Positions 34,923 to 44,944 of a stretch of DNA of 64,000 bases are shown one piece after another. The first letter of the stretch is position 1, and each line of letters begins with the position of its first letter. The position numbers and the translations under genes were made by a program. Source of the DNA: Oscillatoriales cyanobacterium (GTDB taxonomy: Bacteria > Cyanobacteriota > Cyanobacteriia > Cyanobacteriales > Microcoleaceae); assembly GCA_004293365.1 (NCBI GenBank), contig RDYN01000075.1:1-64000 (forward strand), read 5' to 3'. A model generated the notes under the pieces. The model was given only the letters and a program-made list of their open reading frames with translations, searched no databases and was not told where the DNA came from.

Positions 34923-35336
34923 TCAAGTCTCAAATTGCCTCATCCACTGCATTAAGTCTTCAGATAGCTGTTTTTTAGTTCTGCTAACTGCATCGATGCA
35001 AACGTGCTTAGTGAGAGCTTTAGCCGCGCTTCTTCCTGCAACTTCCCCTGAAAATACTTGATAGGCAATTTCAAATTCATCGCGTGCAACTTGTGTGGGC
35101 GTCAATTGAATCGTCAGCCGATCGCCCGCAAACAGTGGACGATAAAAATCTACACTAGCATGAATTATCGGAAAGGCAACCTCGGAATTGCTGAAAAACG
35201 CTCTGAGATTGACTCCCGATGCTGCTAGAGATGCCTCGTAAGCTTCGTGGCACATCGCCAAAACGTTTGCAAAGTAAACTACTCCAGCAGCATCGGTATC
35301 TTGAAAGCGCACAGTGCGGGTGTAAGTAAAAGGCAT
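34923..35336 (-). CDS. menI: 1,4-dihydroxy-2-naphthoyl-CoA hydrolase
   Basis: A hotdog-fold thioesterase of 137 residues that releases DHNA from its CoA ester, the step between MenB and MenA in phylloquinone synthesis. The 4-hydroxybenzoyl-CoA-thioesterase-type active site FQDTDAAGVVYF (Asp13/Asp15) and the helix MCHEAYEASL match the cyanobacterial enzyme Slr0204. Location beside menC/menE supports this over a generic thioesterase. Confidence 0.9.
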   Translation of the reverse strand: MPFTYTRTVRFQDTDAAGVVYFANVLAMCHEAYEASLAASGVNLRAFFSNSEVAFPIIHASVDFYRPLFAGDRLTIQLTPTQVARDEFEIAYQVFSGEVAGRSAAKALTKHVCIDAVSRTKKQLSEDLMQWMRQFET

Positions 35337-35495
35337 TTGAGGTAGTCGCGGGCGATCGCAAATTAAAGCTAAATTTTACCAACCATCATATCGGTAAACC
35401 AGCACTTTTGCAGCAGCGATAGGCTAATTCAGCAGGCACGAATTTTTGATATTCTCAAACTCGCCCTCCTCACTCCTTCCACTTCCCGTGCTTTC

Positions 35496-35942
35496 TTAAC
35501 CTTTGTTTTTAATCAACATCACGTCTATAATCTTGAGGGCAACTTCTTCGGAAAGATCCAATGCACAGTAAAGATCGTTCAAAAGTTGTTCTTCTTCTTC
35601 TGAAACCTCGCCATCTGCTAAAGCGATATCAGTTGTCACAGCAAAAACTGTTTCTTTAAGTTCGTCGGGAAGTGTTGCCAAAGCCGCATTAAACAGTACC
35701 TGAACTCCTTGTCGTTGCAAAATGTTCAGCAGGCGATCGAGCATTTTTCGCATCACATCATCTGGATAGCTGCGGAAAAGTTGCATCCGAGATAGTGTCA
35801 TGCTAATCGCTTTACTTTCGCTGTCATTGATGTAACCGTCGGCTGCTACGGCAATTAGCGCGATCGCCGCAAATGCTTCGGCAGGCCCTAACGTGACATC
35901 AGTTTGTTGGCGAGTCTGCGATACTTTGTCAAATAAACCCAT
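35496..35942 (-). CDS. TerB-like protein
   Basis: A 148-residue helical protein starting MGLFDKVSQTRQQ, with two acidic helix-loop motifs: AAIALIAVAADGYINDSESKAI and TTDIALADGEVSEEEEQLL. This is the TerB/tellurite-resistance fold, thought to bind metal ions at acidic sites. Cyanobacterial members have no proven role. An upstream in-frame ATG (36029) would add 29 residues from repeat-rich sequence and is unlikely. Confidence 0.82.
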   Translation of the reverse strand: MGLFDKVSQTRQQTDVTLGPAEAFAAIALIAVAADGYINDSESKAISMTLSRMQLFRSYPDDVMRKMLDRLLNILQRQGVQVLFNAALATLPDELKETVFAVTTDIALADGEVSEEEEQLLNDLYCALDLSEEVALKIIDVMLIKNKG

Positions 35943-36109
35943 AATACTTTCCTCATTTTTTAGTAGTGGATTCATGGAGTCCCTATGGGCTCTGGCTTTG
36001 GAAGCTTCCTTGGCTGGGGATTTCAACAATTATATCAAATCTGCTGAGTTATTTATTATCACTAAAATTATGAAAAAATTAAGATTTTTAATTTTTGTCT
36101 TCGGCGCTG

Positions 36110-36300
36110 TAAGGGCGGGTGACAGTTGACAGTTGACAGTTGACAGTTGACAGTTGTCAGTTGACACGAAGGAAGAAGGAAGAAGATCGATGTGAAGAAG
36201 GAAGAAGGAAGGGTTGACAGTTGGCAATCAAAAATCTTCAATCCCCAATCCAAAATCCAAAATCCACAATCTAAAATCCTTTGACAGTTGACATTTGACA
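36110..36300. repeat. GACAGTT heptamers and short repeats
   Basis: About six GACAGTT units, a GAAGGAAGAAG run, and a CCAAAATCCAAAATCCAC run lie in this gap. The same families occur at 34.6, 44.5 and 54.4 kb. No gene is visible. Confidence 0.85.
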
Positions 36301-36377
36301 GCACTCGATCTGGAAGCAAGAGGAGAGGCTTTAAACCAATTTTTTATGGTAAAACTCGCTCTCCCAGCGCAGACAAT

Positions 36378-37682
36378 CTACTTGTCAAACAAAGCTAAAT
36401 CAGCTTTCAGAAAATCTACAAACTGCCGTGCAGTCCTTCCAGAGCGCCCGTTGCGGCGAGTTGCCCATTCCTTAGCGCGGTGTTCCAAATCCTCCACAGC
36501 GAGCTTGATGCCAGCTAGTTCGGCCAGATGCCGGACAATTGTTAAATAAGTGTTTTGATCCGCCGGTTCAAAAGTTAAAGTCAAGCCAAAGCGATCGCTA
36601 AATGAGAGTTTTTCCTGCACAGTATCCCAAGCATGAACTTCATCACCGTCGCGGGGGCGAGGCCTGTCATCAAAAAACTCTCGAATTAAATGCCTGCGGT
36701 TAGATGTGGCGTAAACTACCACATTTTGAGGCCGGGCGGTGACATTTCCTTCTAAAACCACTTTCAAGGATTTAAAAGCATCATCATCTTCCTCAAAAGA
36801 AAGGTCATCGACAAAAATAATAAACTTTTGAGGAACTCCCCGCAACTTCTCGACAATTAGCGGCAAATCTTGCAAGTCAGATTTAGATACTTCAATCAAA
36901 CGCAAATTGCGAGATCCAAATTCATTTAACAGCGACTTCACCAAGGAAGACTTACCCGAACCGCGACTTCCGTACAGCAAGACGTGCAAAGCCGGATAAC
37001 CTGCTAGCAAAAACTCTGTATTTTTCACCAGAGCATCGCGCTGCCAATCGCAGCAAACCAAATCTTTCAAATTTATGCGATCGGGATGCGGAATACTCGC
37101 TAACTGCCCGGAATTCCACCGAAAAGCACGATACTCGGCAAACAAACCCGTGCCAAACTGTCGGTAATATTCTGCCAAAGATTCCGCAGCGCTCGGCCAT
37201 TTTTCGAGTTTTCCGTGCAGTGGCTTGTCGGCGTTTTCTGGTACAGTTTCGCAATTCCAAATCGGAGGCACTGCGTCAAGTTGACCCGCTACCCGCACCC
37301 ACTTACTCAACTGCTCGCTGGTGCAGTCGTAAATATTTTGCAAGACTTCTAAATCATGTCTGGCTGCTTCCACTAAAGCAGGTGGCAGACTCGCAAAATC
37401 TGTTTGCTGAGCTAGGTGAGAAAAGGGGTTTTCGTCTTTGAGAATTTGCAAAATCAGGGAATCTTTCCAGCTCAAATTTTGAGCTGCTTGAATTTTGAAC
37501 CAGTTACCGTAAGCTACCTGACACTCTAGACCGCTGAGTTCGCTGTGGTGGAGAGCTTGCAGCAAGTCGAGAAAAGCTTGACCCGGGGGGGTTTTGAGGA
37601 CTGATTGATACAGCAGCAGGGATGCTGCTTGGCGTTGGAGGTAACGGATTTGGGCGATCGCACCAGAAGTTAGGGCTGACAT
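36378..37682 (-). CDS. DUF815 AAA+ family ATPase
   Basis: A 434-residue protein from MSALTSGAIAQIRYLQRQ. The C-terminal half is a P-loop ATPase: VLLYGSRGSGKSSLVKSLL (Walker A, about residue 235), FIIFVDDLSFEEDD (Walker B) and VVVYATSNRRHLIREFF (sensor 1), followed by the TFEPADQNTYLTIVRHLAE lid. This is the DUF815 pattern; the family has no settled function, though it resembles AAA+ motor proteins. The ORF is open to 37853 but the extra 57 residues lack family character and overlap the promoter of the next gene. Confidence 0.88.
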   Translation of the reverse strand: MSALTSGAIAQIRYLQRQAASLLLYQSVLKTPPGQAFLDLLQALHHSELSGLECQVAYGNWFKIQAAQNLSWKDSLILQILKDENPFSHLAQQTDFASLPPALVEAARHDLEVLQNIYDCTSEQLSKWVRVAGQLDAVPPIWNCETVPENADKPLHGKLEKWPSAAESLAEYYRQFGTGLFAEYRAFRWNSGQLASIPHPDRINLKDLVCCDWQRDALVKNTEFLLAGYPALHVLLYGSRGSGKSSLVKSLLNEFGSRNLRLIEVSKSDLQDLPLIVEKLRGVPQKFIIFVDDLSFEEDDDAFKSLKVVLEGNVTARPQNVVVYATSNRRHLIREFFDDRPRPRDGDEVHAWDTVQEKLSFSDRFGLTLTFEPADQNTYLTIVRHLAELAGIKLAVEDLEHRAKEWATRRNGRSGRTARQFVDFLKADLALFDK

Positions 37683-37807
37683 AATGGCAATTGTATAACA
37701 GTTAGATATCTTGACTGGGTTTAATAAATTTTCTAACAATTTGTGACCGCAATCGCAGCTATCGCTGTATAAATTGAGATGCACTTGTGAAAATTGGGGC
37801 ATTAAAA

Positions 37808-38140
37808 ATGAGTTTAGGTACAGCAGCGGCGATCGGCTACGGCGTTTTGACACTGATTGGCGGCATCATGGGTTACATCAAAGCCAAAAGCCAAGCCTCG
37901 CTCATTTCGGGCATCGTTAGCGGTTCGCTGCTGATTTTTGCCGGCACCGCCCAACTGATGGGACAAACTTGGGGTTTAACATTAGCAGCAGCAATTTCGG
38001 CTGTTTTAGTAGTAGTTTTTGTTTTGCGGTTGGTCAAAACTCGCAAGTTTATGCCCGCTGGGATGCTGATTTTAGCTAGTTTGGCGTCTTTGGGCGCGAT
38101 CGTTTACGAACTTAGCGGTCAATCGATGTTAGGTTTTTGA
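37808..38140 (+). CDS. TMEM14 family small membrane protein
   Basis: A 110-residue protein with four hydrophobic segments and glycine-rich helices (AAAIGYGVLTLIGGIMGYIKAKSQASLISGIVSGSLLIFAG), the TMEM14/UPF0136 pattern. Plant relatives act in fatty-acid export from plastids; the cyanobacterial role is not known. I use the ATG at 37808 (MSLGTAAAIGYG) rather than the GTG at 37787. Confidence 0.88.
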   Translation: MSLGTAAAIGYGVLTLIGGIMGYIKAKSQASLISGIVSGSLLIFAGTAQLMGQTWGLTLAAAISAVLVVVFVLRLVKTRKFMPAGMLILASLASLGAIVYELSGQSMLGF

Positions 38141-38822
38141 TTTGAGATGTTAGATTTTAGATTTGAGATTTTAGATTAACTCCACAGCATTTACTGGGAG
38201 ATTGAACTAAAGTCAATAGATTTTAGATTTTAGATTTTAGATTTACTCCACAGATTTTACTAGGAGTTTGAACTAAAATCTAATTTTTCAGTGCGTCAAT
38301 GACTTAATTTTGTGGCTTGCATAGCCTTTCTCAGAAACAGTGCGGTAAGCTAGCATTTTGCGTAATTGGTAATTTATAGCCCAATACCGTTTACTGATAT
38401 AGCGCCCTGGGGGTACAATCCTATGAGAAATAGATACGGAGATTGCTTCGTTCCTCTCTTCGGACTATCTTAAGTAAACCGTATTGATTTATAGCCTTTC
38501 TCAAAAAGATGAGCTATGACTGACAGCTTATATAACCACTTAAACTAAGGAATTAGAATTAAATAACTTACAATTTTTATTGTTATTGTGGGATGTCCCG
38601 CCCGTCCCGAAAGAACGGGATCTTCTAGCCCATCCCACAAATATGTGTAAATTATTTAATTTGCGATCCTAAGAGGGCTAAAGCCCAACAACGTACCTCT
38701 TCTTTCTGATAACCGCTACAGTCATGGACGAATGAGTATATAGAAACCAGATTTTTTAACCAATGACCAATGACTAATGACTAATGACTAATGACTAATG
38801 ACTAATGACCAATGACTAATGA
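38141..38822. other. Gene-free region with several repeat families
   Basis: A TAGATTT heptamer run (38148-38260), a hairpin GTGGGATGTCCCGCCCGTCC mirrored by GGATGGGC-type sequence near 38590-38640, an AAGAGGGCTAAAGCCCAAC unit also found at 54.7 and 57.0 kb, and a GACTAAT heptamer run (38755-38835). The last runs into the 3' end of the next gene. No ORF or RNA gene is supported. Confidence 0.6.
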
Positions 38823-39848
38823 CTAATGACTAATGACTGATTCAATATACTGCTCAACTTCCCTGAGTTGCTGCCGCTGGTATTCAATCCAATCTTTTTC
38901 CGCCCCGCGCTGTTGGGGTGTCTCTTGCTGGTACCGCGCCTGCTTATCTAAAAAATTATTGTAGAACATAATCGCTTTTTCAACTGTTTGAATTGCTAGT
39001 TTGATGCGCTCTTCAAAAATTTCTAAAACCAAATTATCTAGGATTGAGCCAATCACTTTACAAGACTCTTCAAAATCGATCAAACTGATTCCCATTTTAC
39101 TTTTATGAACCAGAGTTTCTACAGGATCTCTCAGCGTTTCTTTAAAAGTCTTCATATAAGACTCCGGCAAATATTTCAGAGGCTCCGTAAACTTCGATAC
39201 AATCTCGCCGCCTATTGATTGCAGTCGCTCTCTAAATCTCGCTTGACTCTTGAAATCGAAGCATTCAATACAATATTCAACTTTTTCTATATCAATAGAT
39301 TGTAATTCTTTAAAAATCCAATTAAGTTCATTTTCCAAAATTAATATTACTCGCTCGCTTTGATAGTCTACTTCATTTCGCAACTCTTTGTACAAATTAT
39401 CTTTGTCAAAAAAACCGATAGAATCTCTTTGAAACACTTGATGGTTTTGATCCCACAAAAACCACTTATTTTTTAACTTGGTAGCTTTGTCGCTCCACGA
39501 TTTGCGAACTTTAACAACAGCGTCATATTTGCCTTGTTTTCCCAAGCTGCGAATTCTCACGTCGCATCCGCTTAGTTCGCCAATTTGCTCCCAGACATCA
39601 ACAGCAGATGCTTTAGCAATTCTCGGCTTGCTATTCCAGACATCCTCAGCCTGAGATACATCTTTGAAACATACGTGAACTAAGGCCTTGAGCCTGAGGG
39701 CTGATTGCTTGATTTCCTGAATACAAGGTTCCACGTCTAGACTGAGGTGGGTAGCTGACTGTTTAATCTCCACGGATTGATATTCATCTGCGAGCAATCG
39801 ATCGCTAAACTGGGTAATAGCCTGCAATACCTTGAGATACTCATTCAT
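38823..39848 (-). CDS. Unknown helical protein
   Basis: A 341-residue protein rich in charged helices (VYFKDVSQAEDVW-like segments, EIKQSALRLKALVHVCFKD, DYQSERVILILENELNWIFKELQSIDIEKVEYC), with coiled-coil character and no recognised motif. The C-terminus ends at IESVISH, encoded by the start of a heptamer array (GACTAAT), so its last residues may have been altered by the repeat. It is divergent from the next gene across 180 bp; the two may form a functional pair. Confidence 0.7.
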   Translation of the reverse strand: MNEYLKVLQAITQFSDRLLADEYQSVEIKQSATHLSLDVEPCIQEIKQSALRLKALVHVCFKDVSQAEDVWNSKPRIAKASAVDVWEQIGELSGCDVRIRSLGKQGKYDAVVKVRKSWSDKATKLKNKWFLWDQNHQVFQRDSIGFFDKDNLYKELRNEVDYQSERVILILENELNWIFKELQSIDIEKVEYCIECFDFKSQARFRERLQSIGGEIVSKFTEPLKYLPESYMKTFKETLRDPVETLVHKSKMGISLIDFEESCKVIGSILDNLVLEIFEERIKLAIQTVEKAIMFYNNFLDKQARYQQETPQQRGAEKDWIEYQRQQLREVEQYIESVISH

Positions 39849-40031
39849 TTCCTTTCATGCCTCCTTTCCCTAAATAGCATACAATACAGAACATCTGCCT
39901 TTTTGAATGCAAACTGAGTCAGACCATTTTAGATTTTAGATTTTAGAATTGGGAATGGGAATGACTGATGACTATCAGGGTTTGGAGCGCGGGCCTACAG
40001 TTGCATTCTTGTTTTAAACTGGTGTCACAAC

Positions 40032-41447
40032 ATGGATTATGTATTCACCCCTGCAACTGCGGCTAGACTCAATACTGGCAACCTCGTACAGCCTGCCACC
40101 AAAACAGGAAAATTGCTCCCCGCAGCTAGAGATCCGGTGACAGGCGAGTTTGTAGAGATCGCCAAAATATTTTATCCATCAACAACTACAACTCTATGCG
40201 ATCGCGGAGTTTTAGGATTGCTCGCACAGTTAGGCGGAGGCGGGCCCCTACAGCCACTGATAGCTCCCGTGCACGTGACAGTCGCGCCGTTGCAGCTTGC
40301 TCAAAGTCACCAGGGGTTTCAGAAAATATACAGAATGCTTAACTGTCTGAAAATTAATTTGGCGGTGATGCAAGCGACTGCTGCTGTCATTGGTATTGGG
40401 GCTGTATCGAACACAGTTTTGTCAGCAGTAAACCTCGACCAAGTATTAAAAATCAGAGAAGAGGCAAAACATCAGAAGCTCAAAATTAAAGACGGGTTTA
40501 TCGATCTCAGGCATATTCTCAAAGATAAGGGAGTAGAGGTAATTCAGCAGATTTTTAAGGTGGCTCACGACTCTAATTTTGAAATGCACCGCCAGAAACT
40601 GGTTAACGGTTACGATATTTTTTCTAAAGCTATTAAACGCTGCCAGTCAGCCCTGACAGTGCCGGATCTCAAGCTGCGGAATTCGGAAATTAATAAGGCG
40701 CGAGATATGCTGTTTGAGGCTTTAAAAATTTACGATAATCCCGGTTTGTTGGAGGGGCTGTGTTCTGCCGGAGGACTCCGGCAAATGGAATGTGTTTGGG
40801 CGATCGAGCTGGCGCTGGGGATCACGTTTCAGTTGCAGCGGGCTTACGATACGGTGAGCGATCGCCTGCTCAAACTTCAATCAAAAATTCGTCACGATCT
40901 TCTCACTGTTGTAAAAGGATGTCAATCGGAATCGGAACTAGATTTTTTATTTCCTGAAGTTACCAGGATTCTCGGTCACGATCTAAGTGTAATAGAATTT
41001 TGGCAAAACGAGGTAGATTGGATGCAAACTTTGTCTCCCAAAGAGCAGCACCAGTTAGCTAGTTTAGATAAACTCAGCGGCGAGCATCATATAAAAAGCA
41101 GCATCCACACGATATTCGCGGTATTAACTGCGGAACCTTCACTTTATCAAAGTTTAAAGCAAAAGTCTCACTTTCTATCCTTGCGCGACCAGCTAGCCTT
41201 CGCCCTGAAGCCGGAACTGCGCCGGGGATACGAATTTTATGTGTGCCAGCAGGCGATCGCAACTGGGTATTCAGCTTTAGCTGCCTCTAACTGGCAAGAA
41301 ATATCCGATTTAACTGTGGCTAACCTCTACTACTTTTTCCAAAGTCGAGAGGATTCAACTGAGAGTTATCCCGCTGAGGACGAAATAGAAACGCCTGCTT
41401 GGCACTTTCCCAAATTCTTAGAAAAAGAGCTGAATTACAGCAATTAA
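40032..41447 (+). CDS. Unknown helical protein with a hydrophobic segment
   Basis: A 471-residue protein I do not recognise. After a Thr/Pro-rich start (PATAARLNTGNLVQPATKTGKLLP) comes a hydrophobic hairpin-like stretch, INLAVMQATAAVIGIGAVSNTVLSAVNLDQVL (about 112-145), then long amphipathic helices. The layout of helices around a hydrophobic hairpin resembles helical pore-forming or membrane-attack proteins, but that is only a shape argument. No signal peptide is visible. Its neighbour at 38.8 kb is divergent and also helical. Confidence 0.72.
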   Translation: MDYVFTPATAARLNTGNLVQPATKTGKLLPAARDPVTGEFVEIAKIFYPSTTTTLCDRGVLGLLAQLGGGGPLQPLIAPVHVTVAPLQLAQSHQGFQKIYRMLNCLKINLAVMQATAAVIGIGAVSNTVLSAVNLDQVLKIREEAKHQKLKIKDGFIDLRHILKDKGVEVIQQIFKVAHDSNFEMHRQKLVNGYDIFSKAIKRCQSALTVPDLKLRNSEINKARDMLFEALKIYDNPGLLEGLCSAGGLRQMECVWAIELALGITFQLQRAYDTVSDRLLKLQSKIRHDLLTVVKGCQSESELDFLFPEVTRILGHDLSVIEFWQNEVDWMQTLSPKEQHQLASLDKLSGEHHIKSSIHTIFAVLTAEPSLYQSLKQKSHFLSLRDQLAFALKPELRRGYEFYVCQQAIATGYSALAASNWQEISDLTVANLYYFFQSREDSTESYPAEDEIETPAWHFPKFLEKELNYSN

Positions 41448-41841
41448 TACCAATTTAAAAAAAAAATGCAACAGTATTCTTGTTCCCCCCCGCTGCCTTG
41501 CGGGGGGCTAGGGGGGGTGGAAGAGTGTTGCACGATTTTAGCAAAATGGTATAAATTAGCTATGATAAGTATTCGTAGTAAGGTGCGCATTGCGCACCCT
41601 ACTGATACCTGCAATTAAATTACCTATGATAAGTATTCGTAGTAAGGTGCGCATTGCGCACCCTACTGATACCATTTTTCTTTCTCCGCTGCATGGAATA
41701 GATCCTTTACCGGAAAGGATTTTAGGCTTCCCAGTACGACTGTAAGCACAGGTGCGTCGCTGTGAGATTGTCGATATTGAGTTAGGGATTTTTTATGGCG
41801 ACGCACTCTACGACTAATGACTAATGACTAATGACTTCAAA
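41448..41841. repeat. Repeat-filled gap before the WD40 kinase
   Basis: A poly-C/poly-G unit (41485-41520), two copies of AAGGTGCGCATTGCGCACCC (near 41580 and 41645) in a longer tandem duplication, and a GACTAAT heptamer run (41811-41834). No gene is seen. Confidence 0.85.
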
Positions 41842-44403
41842 TTACCGGAGCCACAACTTAATAGTATTGTCTTTAGAACCGCTAGCAATAGTTTTGCCAT
41901 CGGGACTAAAAGTCACCACATAAACCTCATCGGTATGTCCCGTCAAAGTATTCAATAATTCTCCGGTAGCAAAGTCCCAAATTTTAATAGTTTTATCCTT
42001 GCTCCCGCTGGCAATAAAATTCCCATCCGGGCTGATAGCAACCGAGACAATATCGTCAGAATGTCCCTTGATCGAACGAATTAAATCTCCTGTTTCGAGA
42101 TTCCAGATTTTAATACTTTCATCGTAGGAACCGCTAACAATTGTCTTGCCATCCGGGCTGACAGCAACCGATCTTACCGCGTCGCCGTGTCCCTCAAGAG
42201 TTTTCAGCAACCTGCCCGTTGCTACATCCACAATTGTGATTTTTTTATCCTTAGAAGCGCTAACTAAATTTTTGCCATCGGGAGTGAAAGCAACAGAATA
42301 AACAAAATCTGTATGGTCTGGTAAATTATAGATCAAATTGCCAGTTGCTGCATCCGAAATCTTCGTGGTTTTGTCTCCGCTGGCGCTAGCAACGACCTGT
42401 CCGTCGGGGCTGATAGCGACTGACCACACAGATGCAGTATGATCGAGGCTCCGAGTAGCTTGCCCTGTTTTCAAATCCCACAGCATGACTCTCCAAAAAC
42501 CTGTTCCTGTCGCCAGTTTCGTACCTTGTGCGTCGAAGGCAACAGACCAAATGGTGGATGAATCTCCGCCAAAAGTGCGGATCGATTTGCCTGTTGCTAA
42601 ATCCCAAATTTGGATGGTTTTGTCTTTGGAACCGCTGGCTAACATTAAGCCGTCTGGACTGAAAGCAACAGCTCCAACTGCATCTGAATGCTGAGCGAAG
42701 TTTTTGACTTTGGCGTTTTTCCATTGGAGACCTGCTTGGCACTTTTCTTGTAAGTTTTGGGCGGAGGTATAGGTGCTGGAAGTTTTGGCAATTGTTGGGA
42801 TTTGGCTGATGCAGCCTTCATAATTGCTTTCTTTGTAAAAAGCGTCGATTTGATTGAATTGTTGGGTTTCTTGCTGCACTTGCTGCTGTCTTTCTTGCCA
42901 TTTGAGGTATCCGTAAATGCTGCCGATCGCAGTTAAGAGGGCTGCAATGGTTGCTCCGGCGAGATAAGGATTGATTTTGCGAGTTTCTTTGGGGACAATT
43001 GCTGCGCTGCTGGTGCTGGCGCTGGCGATCCTCTCCGTTGATGAGCCTCCCGTAGGGGCGGGCTGCGCTAAGGACAAATTCCCTTTTCCGTTCAAACTTA
43101 CCTCTGGGGATGCCGCCGAATTTGCCTGCACTCCTAGCGGAAGAGTGCTGCTAGCTGAGCGCAGATTGGGGTTGGGGTTGCGGTGTCCTTCCAAAACTGT
43201 GGCGATCGCCTTGTACAATTTACCGAATAAAGATTTAGGCACGACTAATTCTTCGATTCTGGCAGCATCTTCGTCGGTAAGCCCTAAAACTTGCTGCAAC
43301 CGTTTTAATTCCTCGCGAGTGTTGGCAGAAAAGGGATATTCTTGCTGCATGGCTTCTTGCAGCGATTGTTCGTAGCGTTCGCCTTTTTGCCTGTATTTGC
43401 GGTAAGGGTTCAATACTTCATCTTCGATCGCCTCTGCTTCTTCTGATTGCAATTCCAAACTGACGCGCAATTCTTCTAGTATTCTTCTACCGACGACTGT
43501 AATGTCACCGCGACTGCTGCTGCGCCGATCGACTTCTTCGCGATAGATGGTGAGTTTGGGTACCCGCGCGCGCGATCGATCGCCAATTTTCCGCAAATCG
43601 GCCAAAGCCTCCGCCGCCGACTGGTAGCGCTCCCGAAAATCGTAGCGCACCATATTGTCCAAAACATCGGCTAGGGCTTGGGAGCAAGTGGTTAAATGCC
43701 GCCAAACAATTTCGCCTCGATTAGAATTTTTCAAATCCCGCAGTTTCGGCAAATCGTAAGCCGGCAAACCCGTCATGGCTTGGATGCCAATCATTCCCAA
43801 GGCGTAGATATCGCTGTTAAGCTGCGGGTTGTATTGAAATTGCTCGATCGGCATATATTCCAGCGTCCCGATCCGCACAGTTACCGGTGCTTGTCTTTGA
43901 GCGATGTGAATTTCTTTCACCGAGCCAAAGTCAATCAAAACTAACTTGTTATCCGCATAGCGGCGGATTAAATTTGCTGGTTTAATATCTCGGTGAATTA
44001 CTCCCTGTCCGTGTACAAAAACTAAAATTTCTAATAGTTCCTTCAGCAAAGGAATCACTTTTTCTTCGGGAACAGGTTTTCCCGGTACGATCTCGGTTGA
44101 TAGCGAGTGACCGGCAATAAAGGATTCTACTAAGAAAAATTCTTCATTTTCTTCAAAATAAGCGAATAGCTGAGGGATTTGGTCGTGTTGACCGAGCTTT
44201 TCTAGAACTTCTGCTTCTTTTTGGAAAAGACGGCGCGTAGTATTAATTAATTTCGGTTCGCTGGTACCGGGACGCAGGTGCTTGACAAAGCACTGCGGTT
44301 CGCCCGGGCGGCGAGTATCTTTGGCCAGATATGTTTGTCCAAATTCTCCTGTTTCTATGACTTCAATGATTTGATAGCGTCCATCTAAAAGTTGGCTCAC
44401 CAT
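41842..44403 (-). CDS. Serine/threonine protein kinase with WD40 propeller
   Basis: An 853-residue membrane-bound Hanks-type kinase. The kinase domain (about 8-270) has a Gly-loop [12 protein letters not shown], Lys in CFVKHL, the catalytic loop [14 protein letters not shown] and the APE-like region MPIEQF. A predicted DUF1-like acidic stretch, a low-complexity linker and one membrane segment ([19 protein letters not shown], ~485) follow. Seven WD40 repeats (about 568-853) form one propeller, each with SPDG...[12 protein letters not shown] type sequence. It may bind partners through the propeller outside or along the membrane. Signals are unknown. Confidence 0.94.
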   Translation of the reverse strand: MVSQLLDGRYQIIEVIETGEFGQTYLAKDTRRPGEPQCFVKHLRPGTSEPKLINTTRRLFQKEAEVLEKLGQHDQIPQLFAYFEENEEFFLVESFIAGHSLSTEIVPGKPVPEEKVIPLLKELLEILVFVHGQGVIHRDIKPANLIRRYADNKLVLIDFGSVKEIHIAQRQAPVTVRIGTLEYMPIEQFQYNPQLNSDIYALGMIGIQAMTGLPAYDLPKLRDLKNSNRGEIVWRHLTTCSQALADVLDNMVRYDFRERYQSAAEALADLRKIGDRSRARVPKLTIYREEVDRRSSSRGDITVVGRRILEELRVSLELQSEEAEAIEDEVLNPYRKYRQKGERYEQSLQEAMQQEYPFSANTREELKRLQQVLGLTDEDAARIEELVVPKSLFGKLYKAIATVLEGHRNPNPNLRSASSTLPLGVQANSAASPEVSLNGKGNLSLAQPAPTGGSSTERIASASTSSAAIVPKETRKINPYLAGATIAALLTAIGSIYGYLKWQERQQQVQQETQQFNQIDAFYKESNYEGCISQIPTIAKTSSTYTSAQNLQEKCQAGLQWKNAKVKNFAQHSDAVGAVAFSPDGLMLASGSKDKTIQIWDLATGKSIRTFGGDSSTIWSVAFDAQGTKLATGTGFWRVMLWDLKTGQATRSLDHTASVWSVAISPDGQVVASASGDKTTKISDAATGNLIYNLPDHTDFVYSVAFTPDGKNLVSASKDKKITIVDVATGRLLKTLEGHGDAVRSVAVSPDGKTIVSGSYDESIKIWNLETGDLIRSIKGHSDDIVSVAISPDGNFIASGSKDKTIKIWDFATGELLNTLTGHTDEVYVVTFSPDGKTIASGSKDNTIKLWLR

Positions 44404-44414
44404 GATAATAACTT

Positions 44415-44600
44415 AGTTGCTCCTGGGCATTGGGAATTGGGAATTGGGAATTGGGAATTGGGCATTGGGCATTGGGCATTGGGCATTATAGAATTGGGCA
44501 AACAGGGAATAGTTTTTTCTTTCCTTCTTCCCTCTTCACATCGATCCTCTTCCTTCTTCACATCGATCCTCTTCCTTCTTCCTTCTTCCTTCTTCATCTG
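44415..44600. repeat. GGGAATT/GGGCATT heptamers and CTTCCTTCTTCACATCGAT repeats
   Basis: About ten 7-mers GGGAATT or GGGCATT in tandem (44430-44487) are followed by CCTCTTCCTTCTTCACATCG units (44525-44595). Non-coding. Confidence 0.88.
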
Positions 44601-44607
44601 CCATACT

Positions 44608-44715
44608 TTATTTTTTCAACATCTGCAAAGCTTGATATCCCAAAAAGAAAAAACCCAAAGCACCGAGTATTGCTATGGTATCCGCCAACACATCCACTGA
44701 AACAAATTCGCCCAT
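44608..44715 (-). CDS. Small single-pass membrane protein (35 aa)
   Basis: A short frame encodes [20 protein letters not shown] followed by [15 protein letters not shown]: one hydrophobic helix with a Lys-rich C-terminus. An AGAGG Shine-Dalgarno lies about nine bases before the ATG. The size and layout resemble the tiny subunits of photosynthetic or NDH complexes, but I cannot match it to a named one. It is too short for a strong statistical case. Confidence 0.55.
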   Translation of the reverse strand: MGEFVSVDVLADTIAILGALGFFFLGYQALQMLKK

Positions 44716-44944
44716 TGCAAGATCCTCTGACAACTGATATCTATCCTCGGCTTTTGAGTCGCTGACTTGGTGAGGGGTGTTGCCCCTTGCTGCGGTAGAG
44801 CCGAAAGATGCTCACAAATTATAGCAAAGGAGATGCTCAAAATAACTTTTTGGGCTTTTTGGGCGATCGACTAGCTTTTTGTTTTAATATTTTTTAATAT
44901 TTAAGGACAGAAATTGTGCACCTAAATTTTGAGGTCAGTTCGCT

